Below are positions 45,764-58,562 of a DNA stretch of 64,000 nt, in pieces. The notes under the pieces were generated by a model. The model was given only the letters and a program-made list of their open reading frames with translations, did not search any database and had not been told where the DNA came from. This DNA is from Coprinus comatus (taxonomy: Eukaryota > Basidiomycota > Agaricomycetes > Agaricales > Agaricaceae). The DNA lies in contig JAWPGT010000038.1 in assembly GCA_034638255.1 (NCBI GenBank), positions 145,520-209,519 on the forward strand, written 5' to 3'. A program made the translations under genes and the position numbers. Position 1 is the first letter of the stretch. Each line of letters starts with the position of its first letter.

Positions 45764-48553
45764 TCAAATTACTTCGTTATTTTTGTCTCCAGGTCCCAAA
45801 CGTTCAGATTCGGGATTATCTTCTGGAGACTCTATCAAAGGACTTATAAAAGTTGAAGTCCCTACAAACTTGTCCTTCGTTACCACTATATGTCCTCGTA
45901 TCATGTCCGAGTCATTATTTGAACCCAATGTTCCCTCTTGATGATCTCCCGTTGACTCCTTATTCAAGGTAGTATTGCTTATCTCTGCACCTAATCAGAA
46001 TGAACAATGTTGATCAGTCAAGAAAACCAATTTTCGAGCGCCCAGATAGTGACATACCCATATCATCAACCTTACCAGGTCCACCAGTACCAATTCCAAG
46101 ATCTCCATCTCCAACTTCATTTTCACTCTTCACTTCAACCACCTCTAACTTTACCAAATTTTTCCCATCCTTATCCTCACCCTCATCATCATCAACACCC
46201 GCTTTCAACTTTTCCAACAACACCAACGTCTTGAACTTCTAAATTAAGATTTCCTCCAGACTCTTCATATTTCTCAAATAACGCCTTCAACCTATTATTA
46301 AACTCATCAATCAACTCAACAGCAGATTGATCTTTCGTTATTCTTCTAGGATGATCAATAAAGAATCGACTTGGATGAAAAACACAATTCTTCAACTTCA
46401 TTATTGATGTAATCGAAGTCGAGGTGGTGGCAGAAGTCGAAGTGGTGGTGGCAGAAGTCGAACGAACACAATATTCTTCAGCACCTTCAACTATCACATT
46501 AAACATTTTTCCAATTTGAGGAATCATAAGTGTCGGCCAATCTGCACGTTCCATCAAATAAACAATATACAAAAACATTTCATCCAATGTTGAATCTTCT
46601 TCTATTGTTGGTAATCCTTGTGTAATCAAATATTGAATGATTTCGTAGAATCCATTAATGGTAACTGAACGGAGTGAAGAATAATACCAAAACATCAATC
46701 AATTTTACTCATCCAAGAAGAGAGATAATAAAAAAAAAGAAAACCAAGTCAAAAAAAACTCACAATTTTCAAGTGAACATCTAGGACACTTTACAAGTAA
46801 CCCCCCAATCAACATTTTCCTAAGCTTATCTTTATGAACCGAAGATTCCAAACTCGGAAAAACCCCATTAAAAATCCTAAGCACAGCCGTACAATTCCTA
46901 TGATTCTCCACAACAACATGTTTATCCCTAATCTTATCACAAAGTGTAGTAATAAGATCTGGATAATCCGAATCAGGTGTATACCGTTTACACAAGTTAA
47001 TTAGAATTGGTATTGTGTTTGGACATATAGCTGCTGAATGTTGATCGATTAAATAACAAGTTGCAGCGACTGCACAGTGATCGGTTATTGAGATCGTATT
47101 GGTTCCGGGATTTGTTACTAGGGCTTGATTAATTGCCATTAAAAGACCTAAATCATTGTAAGAAAAAGAGACGCGAAGTAGCAAAGAGCAGAAATTCAAT
47201 CATACCTTGTGCATCACCCTCATTCGACACTTGTAAAAGTTGATACACATCACTTTTCGAATCAACATCCACCTGAAGCATTTCCATTTTCTCCCATATC
47301 TGAGAAAACGCTCCAAGACAAGCATTCCAAACAGACAAAGAAGAATCCGTAGTAAAATTCATCTTGAATTCATTCAAAGTAGGAAATCCAAATGCAGTCC
47401 AAGCAGTTTCTGGAACTCGTATACGTTGAATTAAGACCCATCTACCGACTTTTAATTCCGGTAATAGTTCACAAGAAGTGTCTGTAATCGCAGATAGGAA
47501 ACATCTATAAGCGTCTTTAACGACATCTTTACTTTGTTTGAACTCCATTGCGATCCATTTCAATGCAGGATATATGCTTTTAGGAGTTTCATACTTGTCT
47601 GTCCACCAAGTATCATAATCCGTCCAACTGTTGAGTTCCCTAAAAGGTGCCAATCGATCGAACAATAGTTTGTTGTTTGTGAAGGCACGGATTGTTGAAA
47701 AGAGAATTCGAAGCATGCAATGAACTAGCCATGCTTGAGGAGATCGATAGGGACAGAGTACCGGAGGTGGTAAACTATCAGCAGGATCCTCCATTGTCAT
47801 CTTTGGAGCTCTATATTTAGCCAACCAAATGACTTGTAATGATGGTAAGAAGGATGTTATGATAATAAATAGACCAGCAAGCGCAACCAGAACAGTTACA
47901 GGCCCAGCAGCAAGAGCATTCGCATCCCATTGTGCGAGGAAGAATCCAACAAAGAATAAGGCCAGTGATACGAGTAGGAGTAATGGTAAAGCGTTGAGAA
48001 GAGCCAGAACTCCCCACTTTCGCATACTTCGATGTCGTTGATTTTGGAGAGAAAGGTCTGCTTTGTGGGAAAGTCCTGTGATGTTTCTGTTGAATTCTCG
48101 TAGCCATTGGAGACATACGATTCCTCCGAGTACTGCAATGAGACTGAGTGTGAGACTGACGGAGTAGAGAACATAGATTCGTTGAACATGCGGGGAGACG
48201 GATTGATCTGGTTCCAAATTGAGTGGGAAGTCTGATAATGGTTGTGGATTTGAGATGTTGTGGACCTGTTGAATGAGGGTTTGTAGTAGAAGTACTGTCA
48301 TTGCAGCGGAATCACCCTCGATCACACTAGCAACTTCAATCGTGAACGAGGTAACAATGGCGGAGAAGAGAGAAGCCTTTGGAACGAAACATCATCGGAT
48401 CAGGAATCTATTTTACTACACCAAATGTGATGGCAAACTCACGAATATGAGAAGATTGTCCAACTCATCCTTCCATCTGTCGTATGTTTCTCGTGTCAGT
48501 TCCTCTGCCTTTTGGTTGATATTTATCCAGGGGTCATCATTTTGATTATTCAT
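45764..48553 (-). CDS. DUF6535 membrane protein
   Basis: Agaricomycete-specific family of unknown function. Exon 1 as called begins MNNQNDDPWININQKAEELT (48553), with the family hallmark YDRWKDELDNLLIF, then ASLFSAIVTSFTIE. Three or four helices follow: VQRIYVLYSVSLTLSLIAVL, WGVLALLNALPLLLLVSLAL, and LVALAGLFIIITSFLP. A long soluble region ends in an acidic tail (DDDEGEDKDGKNLVKLEVVE) and a last exon ending DKNNEVI (45764), joined by a clear GTATGT donor at about 46053. An intron near 46240 is needed to reach the acidic tail; its donor is uncertain, and without it the protein ends at 46192. An upstream exon (IQLLDADEKLDS, about 48650) may belong to the 5' end, so the true start may lie higher. 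Confidence 0.75.
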
Positions 48554-48793
48554 TGGCAATACATTGATAGCCACCTATTGACGCGTTGGTCATACCGTCA
48601 TAGAGTCAAAGAAACGACGCTTACAGAGTCCAGCTTTTCATCAGCGTCTAATAGTTGAATGATAACGCTCAAGAATCAGAAGGGTACTTGTCAACAAGAA
48701 TAGAAACTAAAAAAAGGTAGTATCAAAGTAAGTATTTGATGGATAACGTTCAAAATAGTTACTCACCTCACTGTTCATGATACCACAGAGCCC

Positions 48794-49769
48794 CGGTTGT
48801 GTGTTTGTCGTGTAGAATGGATGTGGTAGCAAGCCAAGTTTCAAATTTACCCAGCCCTACAATTCACTGTCCAAACGTAGCAATGCCATGCGGCTAATTG
48901 CGCAAAGCGCGGTGCTTTGTTGTCAGGGACAAGATTAGGGGTGGACATCATTCAATTATCCAACACACATGGCCCCAGGAGCCAAGATGAACGAATGAAA
49001 CGCTACAAATGAAATCCAACAGCTTAAAACAGCCAAACACTATATAAGAAAGACGAGGACAAGTGATCTGTGTAGCAGAGTTGTAAGGAATGGAACCAGT
49101 TGAACTATTCAATATGTCGTGTGTGTATGAAATTTAAAGGAGGGGCTCGAAGCTCCGGACCTATCTATAAATACTCCTACATGACGTTTTTAGGCACACG
49201 TCAACGTCATGATGTTCTATGTACTAACTTTTGTGCCACCTGGAGCGCACGGTACACAAGTACAGCATATTGTAGAATATGACTAGGCGAGCAGTTCAAC
49301 TGGAATTAATTTCATCGAGCTTGTTGTTGGTGTGGAGAACTTCGGTCTCCATGAGAATTACGCCCAATGTCACCTTGAAACACAATACTCTCGGCTCTCT
49401 CGGCTATCCCATTGAGAATTAATTAGTACATAGAAAATACAGAGTTGTGAATCCTGAGATAATTCTTTAACATTGTATGGTCGGATATGACAATAAGTAG
49501 ACATGTTTCAATAGAGAGACGATATAAGAGAGATGCACTTTAGCATAGTTAGTATGAAATTATTCCAACAAAGAACCGTATTCAATACGACAAGCACGAA
49601 ATAAACAAAAAATAACACCATTTTCTAGATCTTTCTGTCCAAATCCTCGCCAACCCGCCAAAAACCAAACACCTAAATCCTTCAATCCCCAATCTTCAAA
49701 AATCCCCTCCCCCCCACCAATCTCCACAGGGGGGGGGTTCAACATCAAACCATTCATCGTGTCACAAAC
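48794..49769. other. intergenic, nothing recognised
   Basis: Spacer between the DUF6535 5' end and the secreted-protein 3' end. Contains a C/G-run (about 49707-49738) and no coding signal that I can support. Confidence 0.4.
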
Positions 49770-50125
49770 TTATAAAACCGCAACAACTCCACCAGCCACC
49801 AACAACAATACCGAAGTCAAACTCAACTTCAATCCTTCCACAGATCCATTCCCATTTCCATCCGAATTACCTCCATTATTCCCACCAGCAGATGTCCTAG
49901 TTGAAGTAGCTTCACCAGATCTAGTAGTAATAGAAGGTATAGCTGTAACAACTGAACTACCTGGAGGACTAGGTGGAGGTGTAGGATTTAAAACAAGTGC
50001 TCTAATTGATACACCTTGTCTAACACAATCCCTAGCGAAATCTATTTTTTTTGTATTAATTAGTGTACCGTCGCGAAGCAAGTTTTTGAAGGATGGGAGA
50101 GAATAACGAAGGATGGGAAGAGAAT

Positions 50126-50163
<38 letters not shown>

Positions 50164-50716
50164 GTACTACTCAATACAGTTTCTCCTTGAGCTCTCAATT
50201 GAGTATATCCCGAAGTTCCAAAACTATAATCCACCAAACAATCCATACAAGTTTTAAGAGCAACATTATTTCCTTCATCACAAACACAATCCACAGAAGT
50301 ACACCCCTAGATAGACAAAAACACAATACACAATACAACAATATCTCATAAGAAGAGGTTGGTATATTATAAAGGGAATGTATACGTACTGCTAAAACGA
50401 TATCAACGGGAGTACATGTCGATCGACACTGTACACATAACGAATACAACGTCAACACAAGTTCATAACCCTAATAAAAAGAAGAAGAAAGAAAAAAACG
50501 CACAGATTCAGGAACTTGAGTAAGAATCCCATCCGACTGTCTCTTTTCCAGAACTTCAGTAGTACGTTTAACATGATTCTCAGAAGCCAAGATCAAAGCT
50601 AAATAGTACGCACGCACACACACACACAATGATGAGCTAATCGTCACGGTTCAATAACATCATTAATACTCACTCAAAGCTGAGAAAGCAAATGGTAAAA
50701 CTTGATAAATCTTCAT
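49770..50716 (-). CDS. secreted Cys-rich protein, probably GPI-anchored
   Basis: Starts MKIYQVLPFAFSALTLILAS (50716): a signal peptide split by an intron. Then comes a KR site (LEKRQ), and a compact region with nine cysteines over four exons (SLCVQCRSTCTPVD, GCTSVDCVCDEG, LKTCMDCLVD, ARDCVRQG). A Pro/Ser/Thr/Gly-rich stalk (NPTPPPSPPGSS, TSTRTSAGGNNGGNSDGNG) follows, and a hydrophobic C terminus (LSLTSVLLLVAGGVVAVL) without a basic tail, as in GPI-anchored cell-wall proteins. Spacing does not match the eight-Cys CFEM domain. All exon joins keep one frame and use GT/AG. Likely a surface or wall protein; specific function unknown. Confidence 0.72.
50128..50161. repeat. (GA)n microsatellite in an intron
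   Basis: About 17 uninterrupted GA units, inside the last intron of the secreted Cys-rich protein gene; likely length-variable between strains. Confidence 0.85.
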
Positions 50717-51196
50717 AGATATGCTTTAAAGGACAAGAGAGGTGCGAATTTGGAGGGGAAATGGAGGGGAAAACAAGGTGAGAAGCACCAGGCATGAGAT
50801 TGATGGCGTTGTGGTAGCATATTTCCAGGGTCACAGTGCCATTTGGTAATGGCTTGGCGGTCGACCATGCCCGACAAAATCCCTTCTTTTGCAAAATGGA
50901 ATGATATAATATAATACTACGCGATGAATACTCTACATCTCCAAACAAACCTAAGTCAAGTACAAACACAAAATGGGCGTACCAATCATGGGTTAAAAGC
51001 AAAGGATACGCAAAGAAAATAGCATGTCATAGCATACAATGAGAGACTTAAAGAAAAGCGAGAACACAAACAATGGATACTAGGAGAGAGAAAAAAATCG
51101 ATAATCGAATGACACCAAGAGCGTAGAATACTAAGAATCAGTATGTAGCGCAACGAATAATCGTAGCGTGAGGTTCAAAAACATCAGCATATTTTG
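50717..51196. other. intergenic, nothing recognised
   Basis: Spacer between the secreted protein's start and the eIF3a stop; contains no supported feature. Confidence 0.4.
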
Positions 51197-54100
51197 TTAA
51201 CGCTTAGCATTCTCCTGTAATCTCCGGGGTTTCCAAACAGGCTTAGCGACGGTTTGGAACCCATCATCAACTGCCTTTGCTTCTTCCTTGGGAGGTGTAG
51301 GTGCAAGTGCAGGTGAAGAGGGGCGAGGTGACGGGGTCTCAGGAGCAGCAGCCTTAGCGGCTTCACGAGCTCTCCATCCTCCTCCTCCTCCTCCTCCAAG
51401 GGCTCCAGGGGTATACTTAGCAGGAGCAGCACCAGGAGCAGGACTTTCAGAACGGGGTGATTCAGAACCTCGTGTTCCACCAGCACCAGAAACAGTACGT
51501 CTCCAAACAGGCTCTTGACCATTTGCAGCGCGAATAATGGGAGGTCCACGAGAAGCAAAAGGTGGAGGTTTGGCAGCGGCAGCAGCAGCTTTCTCTTGTT
51601 CCCGACGTTCCCTGCGACGAGCTTCCGCTTCTTCCTCGCGTTGTTGTTGAAGTCTCGTCTTCTCCAATGCTTCCTGACGTTCTTTTTCGCGTTGAGCACG
51701 GAACTCGGCCATTTCTTCTTCCTTCTTCTTGCGGGAGGCCTCTTCTGCAGCAAGTCTCTCTTCTCCTCTCTGAGAACACGTTCCTCTTCTGCTTGTCGTT
51801 CTAAAATAGGAATAAAAAGATTAGAAAAAAAAAAAAATATCACAAAAAAAAAACAACTTGCCTTCTTCCAATCTTCGTTCCTCCTCTTCCCTGGCAGCAA
51901 GCTCTTCCTTCTCTTTTACCAATCTAGCATTTTCCTCTTCCCAAGCTTTAACTACAACTGCTTTTCTCTTGGCCTTCTCTTGTTCAATTTTCTTAGCAGC
52001 AGCTTCCAATTTCCTCTTATATGCATCTCCCTTCTTCTCCACCAATTTCACTTTCCAAGAAGTATAATCATCAATAATACGATACAACCTTGCCTTGGTT
52101 GTTAAATCTTCTTCATGAGCTACCTTAGCAGTTTCTTTACGTTGTTGTTGAATAAAATGGAAAGTTTCACGATCCAGTTTTTGTTGTGTCTGATAATCAT
52201 CAGAAAGTAATGGTCTTTCCTCTTTACGATAAGCACGTTCGATATGATCAATCCGTTTCGCAACGATTCGAAGACGTTCATTCATTTGATTCTTCTCCTT
52301 CTCAAGTTGAGCAACTTGCATACCAATAAGTCCTTCGGTATCATAGGTATCCAATTTCTATATTCAAAACATCAGCATCACACTAAAGGGAAAACTCATT
52401 TCGAAAAAACTTACTTCAACATCATTAGCCTTCAAAATACCTTTATCAACCAAGCTCTGAGCATATTTCTTGGCCTCATCAATCCTGATACTCTCAATCT
52501 CCTTCTTCGTCCTTTCAATTTCTCTCTTTTTAGCTTCTTCCTTCTGTCTCCTGGTCTCTTCATCTTTCTCCTTTCTACTAAGTTCGGCTCTCCTACTACT
52601 TTCTTCCTTCTCCTTCCTTACAGCCAATTCACTCAACAACTCTCTTCTCCTAGCCACCAAAGCACGTTTAATCTGTAAAGCTTTACGTTCTGCTTCAACA
52701 GCAGCAACTAACTCCTGGAACTTTTGTTGTTGTTCTTCCTCAGACGGACGAGGTGGCGGTCCATCAATGATTTGAATAGAATCATGAAGGGCAATGGCAA
52801 TTTTACTCAAACGTGTTTGAACAGTCTCTGCAAGCGAAGGTTGAATAGAAGTCTCCTTAGCCTTGGTTGACGATGTGGAAGGTGCCTCATCAGAGACAGC
52901 AAATGCATCATCAACGAAGGAGATGCTAGCAGCTTTATGATCAACACGAATGTTCAACTCGCCACGACGAGCACAACCCATTACATATGCTTGAATTTGC
53001 TCTGATTCGAATAGCGGAGTTTCACCATCGACACCTGATTTAAGGGGCTGCACGAGTTCTAGAAGGGTGTCGATCTTTACCGTTGAATACACCTGAGAGA
53101 GTTGATTGAGGAGTCGGGAAAGGAGAGCATGTTGAAGCAATGGGAGGTATTGGGCATATGCGGCGTCAGTCGAAAGGCTCTGGAGAAGAGGAGTGATCGA
53201 ACTGCAAAGCGAAAGTGGGTCAAAGGTAACCTCAAGGATGGAGTAGAGGTTGTTGACAACGGGAGGGGACAGTTTAAGGACATCACGAGATAACTGGTAC
53301 ATTATTAGAGCCGAAAATGAAAAACTTAAATCAAGTCACTTACGGCGTCTTTCAACAAACCAGCACGGGTAGGCATACGGGTGAGCCCAAGCAAGGCAGT
53401 CAAACGGGCATTCTTTCCCTTTAACTCTTCAGGCTCTTCTGTATGCAGTCCAACAGGAACAGCAAGAGCGCTGACTAGAACCTGGCCCGCAAGTCTGCTT
53501 AACTCTTCTTCCGACTTGCCTCCGATGCTGGTAACTATAGCATAATAACGACTCCAAGCAGCTGCGTGATATAGAGCATTTCCAGACATGAGAAAAATCT
53601 TGGTAAGTTTTTCGTAATAGTTGGCCATCATGGCGGGACGAGGAGCCTTCTTGGCCATGGTGAGCAAGTTGTGAACGTCTTCGACCGAGCGGAAAGCCTC
53701 CTGCCATAATTCCAGTTCGACGGAGGTATTTAGTTGCGCAAATCGGGTGTCGAGATGGTGCTGGAGGGTATCAGGATCGGAGAGGTTGATGGAATGTTGT
53801 TGGTGTGAGTATTTGGCGACATTGGAAAGATGAAGGCGGAGAGTTTCACAGAGACGACGGAATTCGACTTTGCGGTTATGCTTCAAGCAAAACTTGAAGG
53901 CTTGTTGGGCAATTTGCTAAATATATACTGCTAAGGACCCGAGAAATGGAGGAGTCATAGTAAAATTACGTACCTGGTACACGACCTCCAACCGAGCATT
54001 ATTTTTCAGAGTTTCAAGCGAAGTACGGTAGCTCTCCCAGAGGTACTTGAGCCAGGGGGTAACCAAAGCACGATCCGTGCGATCTTTGCTCTGGTCACCG

Positions 54101-54501
54101 CTAACAGCGCCCAGAAGGATGCTCTCAGGCGTTTCGCTGGCTTCCAAATCATCAATATCGACAGCTGATTGTACCGCAGCCGCAGCCTGAGCCTCCTTCA
54201 CCTTCGCATCGGCAAGTTGTAGGAATTTATTGATGACGGCTTCGATGCTCTGAACGTTTGTATTCTGAGCGATGTTTTTGTATTGCATGAGACCTTCTTT
54301 TGCGGTACGGCCTTTGCGTAAATCGACGCATAACTCGATGAATCGGAACATAATGGGCTCGAGGGACGCCAAGGGTGTCGAACGAAAACGTTTTGAAGCG
54401 AACATCTCGGTGAGCGACTGTAGGGCGGCATGGGTTTGACCTACAGACACCAGACCCTCAGCCTGGCGAAGCACCGTCTCAGGTTTTGTGAACGGCGCCA
54501 T
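51197..54501 (-). CDS. TIF32: translation initiation factor eIF3 subunit A
   Basis: Scaffold subunit of eIF3 (cytosolic 43S pre-initiation complex). The ATG at 54501 gives [20 protein letters not shown]. Exons 54501-53974, 53916-53344, 53293-52415, 52357-51862 and 51800-51197. The N-terminal half is helical with [20 protein letters not shown] and the PCI region ([19 protein letters not shown]...[16 protein letters not shown]). The C-terminal half is a long charged coiled coil (EEEEEK/R-rich), ending [20 protein letters not shown]. The last intron has a GC donor (GAAG|GCAAGT). Just after the last acceptor (between about 51752 and 51775) the frame must shift by one base to pass from VLREE to the conserved [12 protein letters not shown]...EEEMAEF, so the C-terminal 180 residues are out of frame as written; a sequencing error is likelier than loss in this essential gene. 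Confidence 0.9.
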
Positions 54502-54696
54502 ATTGGACTAAAATCGCGAAAATTGGATAAGTGGAGTCCTCATTGTGCTAGACGACATGCTCACTGGTTTTGATTTCAAGGCTGTACGTCGTCACTGACG
54601 ATGATCTCGACGCTGTGGATATCAAAAATTTAGGTTCAAGACAGGTGTTCAGGGCAGGCTCTATAGAAGCTAATTAAACGCTGTATTACGTAATAT

Positions 54697-55660
54697 CTAT
54701 ATGGGTTTGCGAGCACAGGACATAAAATAAACATGATTTACGCCAGGTTTATTGTTCCACCAGTCTTCTACTTCCGTTGCTGCCTTGTCAAACTCGCTAC
54801 TAGAAGCGAAATTATGTTCTAACGCAACCTTTTTAATTCCACGCTGAAATCCTCCAACAAACTTCACTGCTCGCTCCCCAGCCTCTCCTCCCCATTTTCC
54901 AAGTGGGAAAGTCCTTTTTTCAGATGTCACATCCACAAATCCTGCGTCTGCTAGCATACCTGGAAGCTTGGTACTGATTTCAGGCTCGAGGTCTCTAGTG
55001 GCGAATGCTTGCGCCTTGATTGTAAAAAACCTAAGTCCCCAATAATCTTCCGTCGCACCTTCACCTTCGTGATAGGAAGGTTCAAGAAACTCAACCCACC
55101 CTCCTGGCTTCAGTACCCTGTATATCTCTTGTATGGCCTTATTCCATTCCGACTTTCTTAAACCAGCAACTAATCGTCGCTGATGAACATAGGCGAAAGT
55201 ATTTGACCATTCTTGAGGCAATTTAGTGATGGAGTTTACCGAAAAGGAAACATCTTCGGGCTTCGATTCTGGGAACAAACGTGACTCTATGTCTATGCCA
55301 TGGATTAATACAGTGTCGGGTATAGTGGATGCAAGATCCAAAACCCATGCACCTGTAAATAATATCGGTATGTTGTTCAAAAATTCGCAAGCCACACTAC
55401 CTACCCGCAGCAGCACCAGATTCAAGAACTCTGTCCCCGTCTTCAAATTTTACTGGTGGCACAACTAATCTATTATCGAAAAGCCTAACATCGTTCACAT
55501 GCTGCATGAGTAATCTGAAGATTGGGTTAATATCACAGGAAATTCTTTATTCCACTTTCAAAACCCACCGTTCTCTTTCTTCATCGTCACATGGAAGCAA
55601 ATATGCAGTCCCCTCCGCCTTTGTATAGTACCTTTCCATTACTTCTGTAGTATTAACCAT
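54697..55660 (-). CDS. LaeA/UMTA-like SAM-dependent methyltransferase, divergent
   Basis: Starts MVNTTEVMERYYTKAEGTAY (55660). Three exons, the second holding MQHVNDVRLFDNRLVVPPVK and motif I VLESGAAAG, the third GAWVLDLAST, GIDIESRLFPESKPEDVSF, SITKLPQEWSNTFAYVHQRR, YRVLKPGGWVEFLEPSY and a C terminus HVYFMSCARKPI. Same architecture as the copies at 43 and 57-63 kb but the most diverged: motif I is SGAAAG in place of SGTGSG, and the C terminus has WWNNKPG in place of CEETP. Frame intact. Directly downstream of eIF3a's start on the same strand, 195 bases away; likely independent. Confidence 0.82.
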
Positions 55661-56166
55661 GGCTTCTTGTCCTTCTGTTGATTGGCGCTTCAATTGCTTT
55701 AGAGCAGGCGGTATCGTGCTTCTGGTTCACCACGAGACAATGGGGTTCTCGTTTTCATATTACTATGCATTTAAATAGTGTGGAAGCATAGAAACTGTCA
55801 ATAACTAATTGGCCTCCTGCTTTACCCTGCTCCCGGTTCATTAAACCCTTAACCTCCGTATTTGACCTTTTCTGACTGCAACCTACCGGCCTTTTCGTCG
55901 TTCCGATGTAAAAAACGTACATGAGCGCGGTATCTCCCACAGAAGACATAAATATGGATCTATAACTTGATGTAAATACGTCAATTTTAGGAAAATAGCT
56001 CATAGGTAACGTATATTTCAGATCCGACTCCGACATTATCTCAGTCGCACTATTAACACGTTTTTGACAGTTACCTGTAAGGTTGATATTAATCTAATTA
56101 GAAGGTTCACATGTTGATGGGTAAGTCAATCAATTCATTTAACTCACGAGTACCGCGATGTTCACA
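55661..56166. other. intergenic, nothing recognised
   Basis: Contains a 93-codon minus ORF (55755-56036) without family match, not called. Confidence 0.4.
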
Positions 56167-56752
56167 GTAGAACCCCTCTTAATCCATACCTCTCCGTGGA
56201 CTGCCCAAGCTATGGGCTACGGGGGTTACGCCAAATATTATAATAGAATAATCTTCATAATCACTCTTTTCTTATTGAGGTGAACAAAAGCTACAGCTAC
56301 TACTACGTGAAGTCCTATCTGCGGTTGACTCTGCCACGAGCCTAACTAGTTTTTCAAGCTACAACACGGAGCTTGAGAACTGTGTTTGCCGCGTCCCAAG
56401 TGTCGATCTACTACTAACTACCAATTGGGTGATTATCGAAGTAGTGTCCTTATGTGACGTCAAAGTAGATTCCAGCATATATTGACTCTTTTGTTGCTGA
56501 TTTTTTTTATTGATTTTGGTGGGTCCTGGCAGTGAACTTACGCCTTGAATGATGAACAAATTTCGCAACATTCTAAGAATAGGCTGTAAATAACGATCAC
56601 ATAGCCCGTTCTTAGTATGGTTTTTTCCCCGAAGGGGTTGGGGTATGGCCTTTTGCGGACCTATGGGTTATATGAAAATCTCCCATCGAATCAAAGCTAT
56701 GGACTAAGAGAGGCTATGGGTCATGTGGGGTACGGTATATGAGGGGTTCTAC
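56167..56752. mobile_element. candidate MITE with AGTAGAACCCCTC inverted repeats
   Basis: Left end AGTAGAACCCCTCTTAATCC, right end GAGGGGTTCTACT, so the terminal 13 bases are perfect inverted copies; a second inverted match, CCATA(C/G)C, lies just inside. The interior of about 560 bases holds no gene and has repeated TATGGG / CTATGG motifs. The size and structure fit a non-autonomous DNA transposon of the Tc1-mariner/pogo kind. Target-site duplication was not clear. Confidence 0.45.
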
Positions 56753-56938
56753 TATATCTAGAACCAGGTTCTTATCTTCAAGCTTCAAGTTCCATCTATG
56801 GACATGATGCTAACACGATGTCACTATAATAAGAGCATGAACACTTCATATTCTATTATCTAATCAATAATCGCGCCTGGCTACTCATTCTACCTTGCCC
56901 ACTTTCACGATTCACCGACACTCTACTATTTAGCCAAT

Positions 56939-57954
56939 ATGACTATCGATGAAGAGTCTCAAGCTACTCAGGGTACTACAGGACCGGATGGCCGTAGATT
57001 CTTCGTCTCAGAAAAATCTCAGGAAAGTAGATATGTGTTACCAGCTGATGAGGAAGAAAGGACACGGTAAGTTGTATATACACCGGAAAACTCTTACATT
57101 TTACATTTAACTTAAATTTAGGTTAACTGAGCAAGGCGATGGAGTTGTTGATATTTTCGATAATAAACTCATCTGGGCTCCAGTTACTCTAAAAGATGGG
57201 GATATCATACTGGACAGCGGTACAGGATCAGGTATTTTATTTTAACAAAAGTAATGAAATTCCAGATACTAAATATCGTTTCTTTCGAGGTCAATGGATA
57301 TTATCAGTAGCCGACGAAGTCCCTTCAACAATCCAATTACGAGCCGTCGATCTGGAATTACGAATGTTTCCATCAAATCCTCCTCCGAACGTTTCAGCCT
57401 CCATAAATTCTATCACTTCCCTTCCTCAAGAATGGTCCAACTCGATCACCTTAATTCATCAACGTCTACTTTTAGCAGCATTACAAGAACATCAATGGAA
57501 ATCAGCTATAAATGAAATGTATCGAACACTTAAACCGGGAGGTTATATTCAATTATTCGAACCTCAATATGATTTCGTCACACCTAACAAAAATATCATA
57601 AACCATCCTATCGTTTTATCTCGTGATAAACTTTTCGAAATTCGTAAAGTAACATTCGACATTACAACGAAATTACCTAAATGGCTTGAAGATGTTGGAT
57701 TTGTAGGTTTGAAGGTTGAAAAGAGGGGTTTACCACTTGGTCGTTGGGCTGGAATACGTGGAAGAAAAGGTGGTCAGGCTACTTTGAATTTTTTTAAAGC
57801 TATTAAAGAAGCTGTGAGGAAAGAGAATTGGTTTGGGTTTGTTAAGGATGGTGAGGAATATGATGAACTTGTAGGTGATTTGGAGAGGATGTGTGATGAG
57901 ACTCCGGAAACTTATTTTATGTACTATGCACATGTGGCTCAAAAACCTCTGTAA
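56939..57954 (+). CDS. LaeA/UMTA-like SAM-dependent methyltransferase
   Basis: Starts MTIDEESQATQGTTGPDGRR (56939). Exons 56939-57066, about 57122-57231 and about 57290-57954. Carries SRYVLPADEEERTR, IWAPVTLKDGDIILDSGTGS, QWILSVADEVPSTIQL, LELRMFPSNPPPN, SITSLPQEWSNSITLIHQRL, MYRTLKPGGYIQLFEPQYD and KAIKEAVRKENWF, ending YAHVAQKPL. Intact, and closest to the copy at 43190-44218 (opposite strand). Predicted cytosolic class I methyltransferase; the acceptor is unknown. These families often sit in secondary-metabolite loci, but no such core enzyme is visible here. Confidence 0.87.
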
Positions 57955-58562
57955 TAATGTATACAGTTACCTACTGTACATAGAATAACCTTTGAAATAA
58001 ATGTAGAAACAATTACTGGCGTCCAAATTGAATAAAACCTTGGGTTCTGTGACGTTTTCATGACATCACATTGATCTAAAAATAACATATATTTTTGTGT
58101 AAAAGGTCACGCGCGATTCCTACTTCCGAGTACTAACACATCAAGATATTTTATATAGAGTTCTCGACGTCGTTCATACTAGAGTACAATGGAAGCGAAC
58201 TAGCGCATGGGAATGTTGCAAAGGTCTGGTGCTGTTCTGTTCAAACCTATGCCAGTGGGTGACTTCTGACTCAGGACTCAAATTGTGCCGAATAACTCGG
58301 AATCGAAAGCAGTGTTCTTTCCAACTCATTTTTCGAAACAAGCATAGTGGCTATATGTTGATGGCTATCACTCACAGTACCAGGGCGCCCCTATACACCT
58401 ATACATGATAATGATAATTCGTCGGTGCTTTGAGCAATCCGATGGCGAATTGACTCCTCTTCTGGTACCATATATAAGGTACGATGTATGCGTATGAATG
58501 ATACAAAATCTCTACTCTCTCCTATCCTTCACTTCAATCACTTCAATTCATCAAACGCCATA
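57955..58562. other. intergenic; TATA box near its right end
   Basis: Spacer with no gene; includes the TATA-like element at 58471-58478, listed separately. Confidence 0.45.
58471..58478 (+). promoter_or_regulatory. TATA box upstream of the methyltransferase at 58563
   Basis: TATATAAG lies 85 bases upstream of the ATG at 58563, usual spacing for a fungal TATA element. Confidence 0.45.

Noticed and set aside
49759..50106. 115-codon plus ORF
   Set aside because: Shadow of the Ser/Thr/Gly-rich stalk of the secreted protein on the other strand.
51184..51740. Leu-rich reading frame over the end of eIF3a
   Set aside because: It overlaps the conserved eIF3a tail in another frame and arises only because of the apparent frameshift.
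55755..56036. 93-codon minus ORF
   Set aside because: No recognisable family, no signal peptide and no neighbouring exons in phase.
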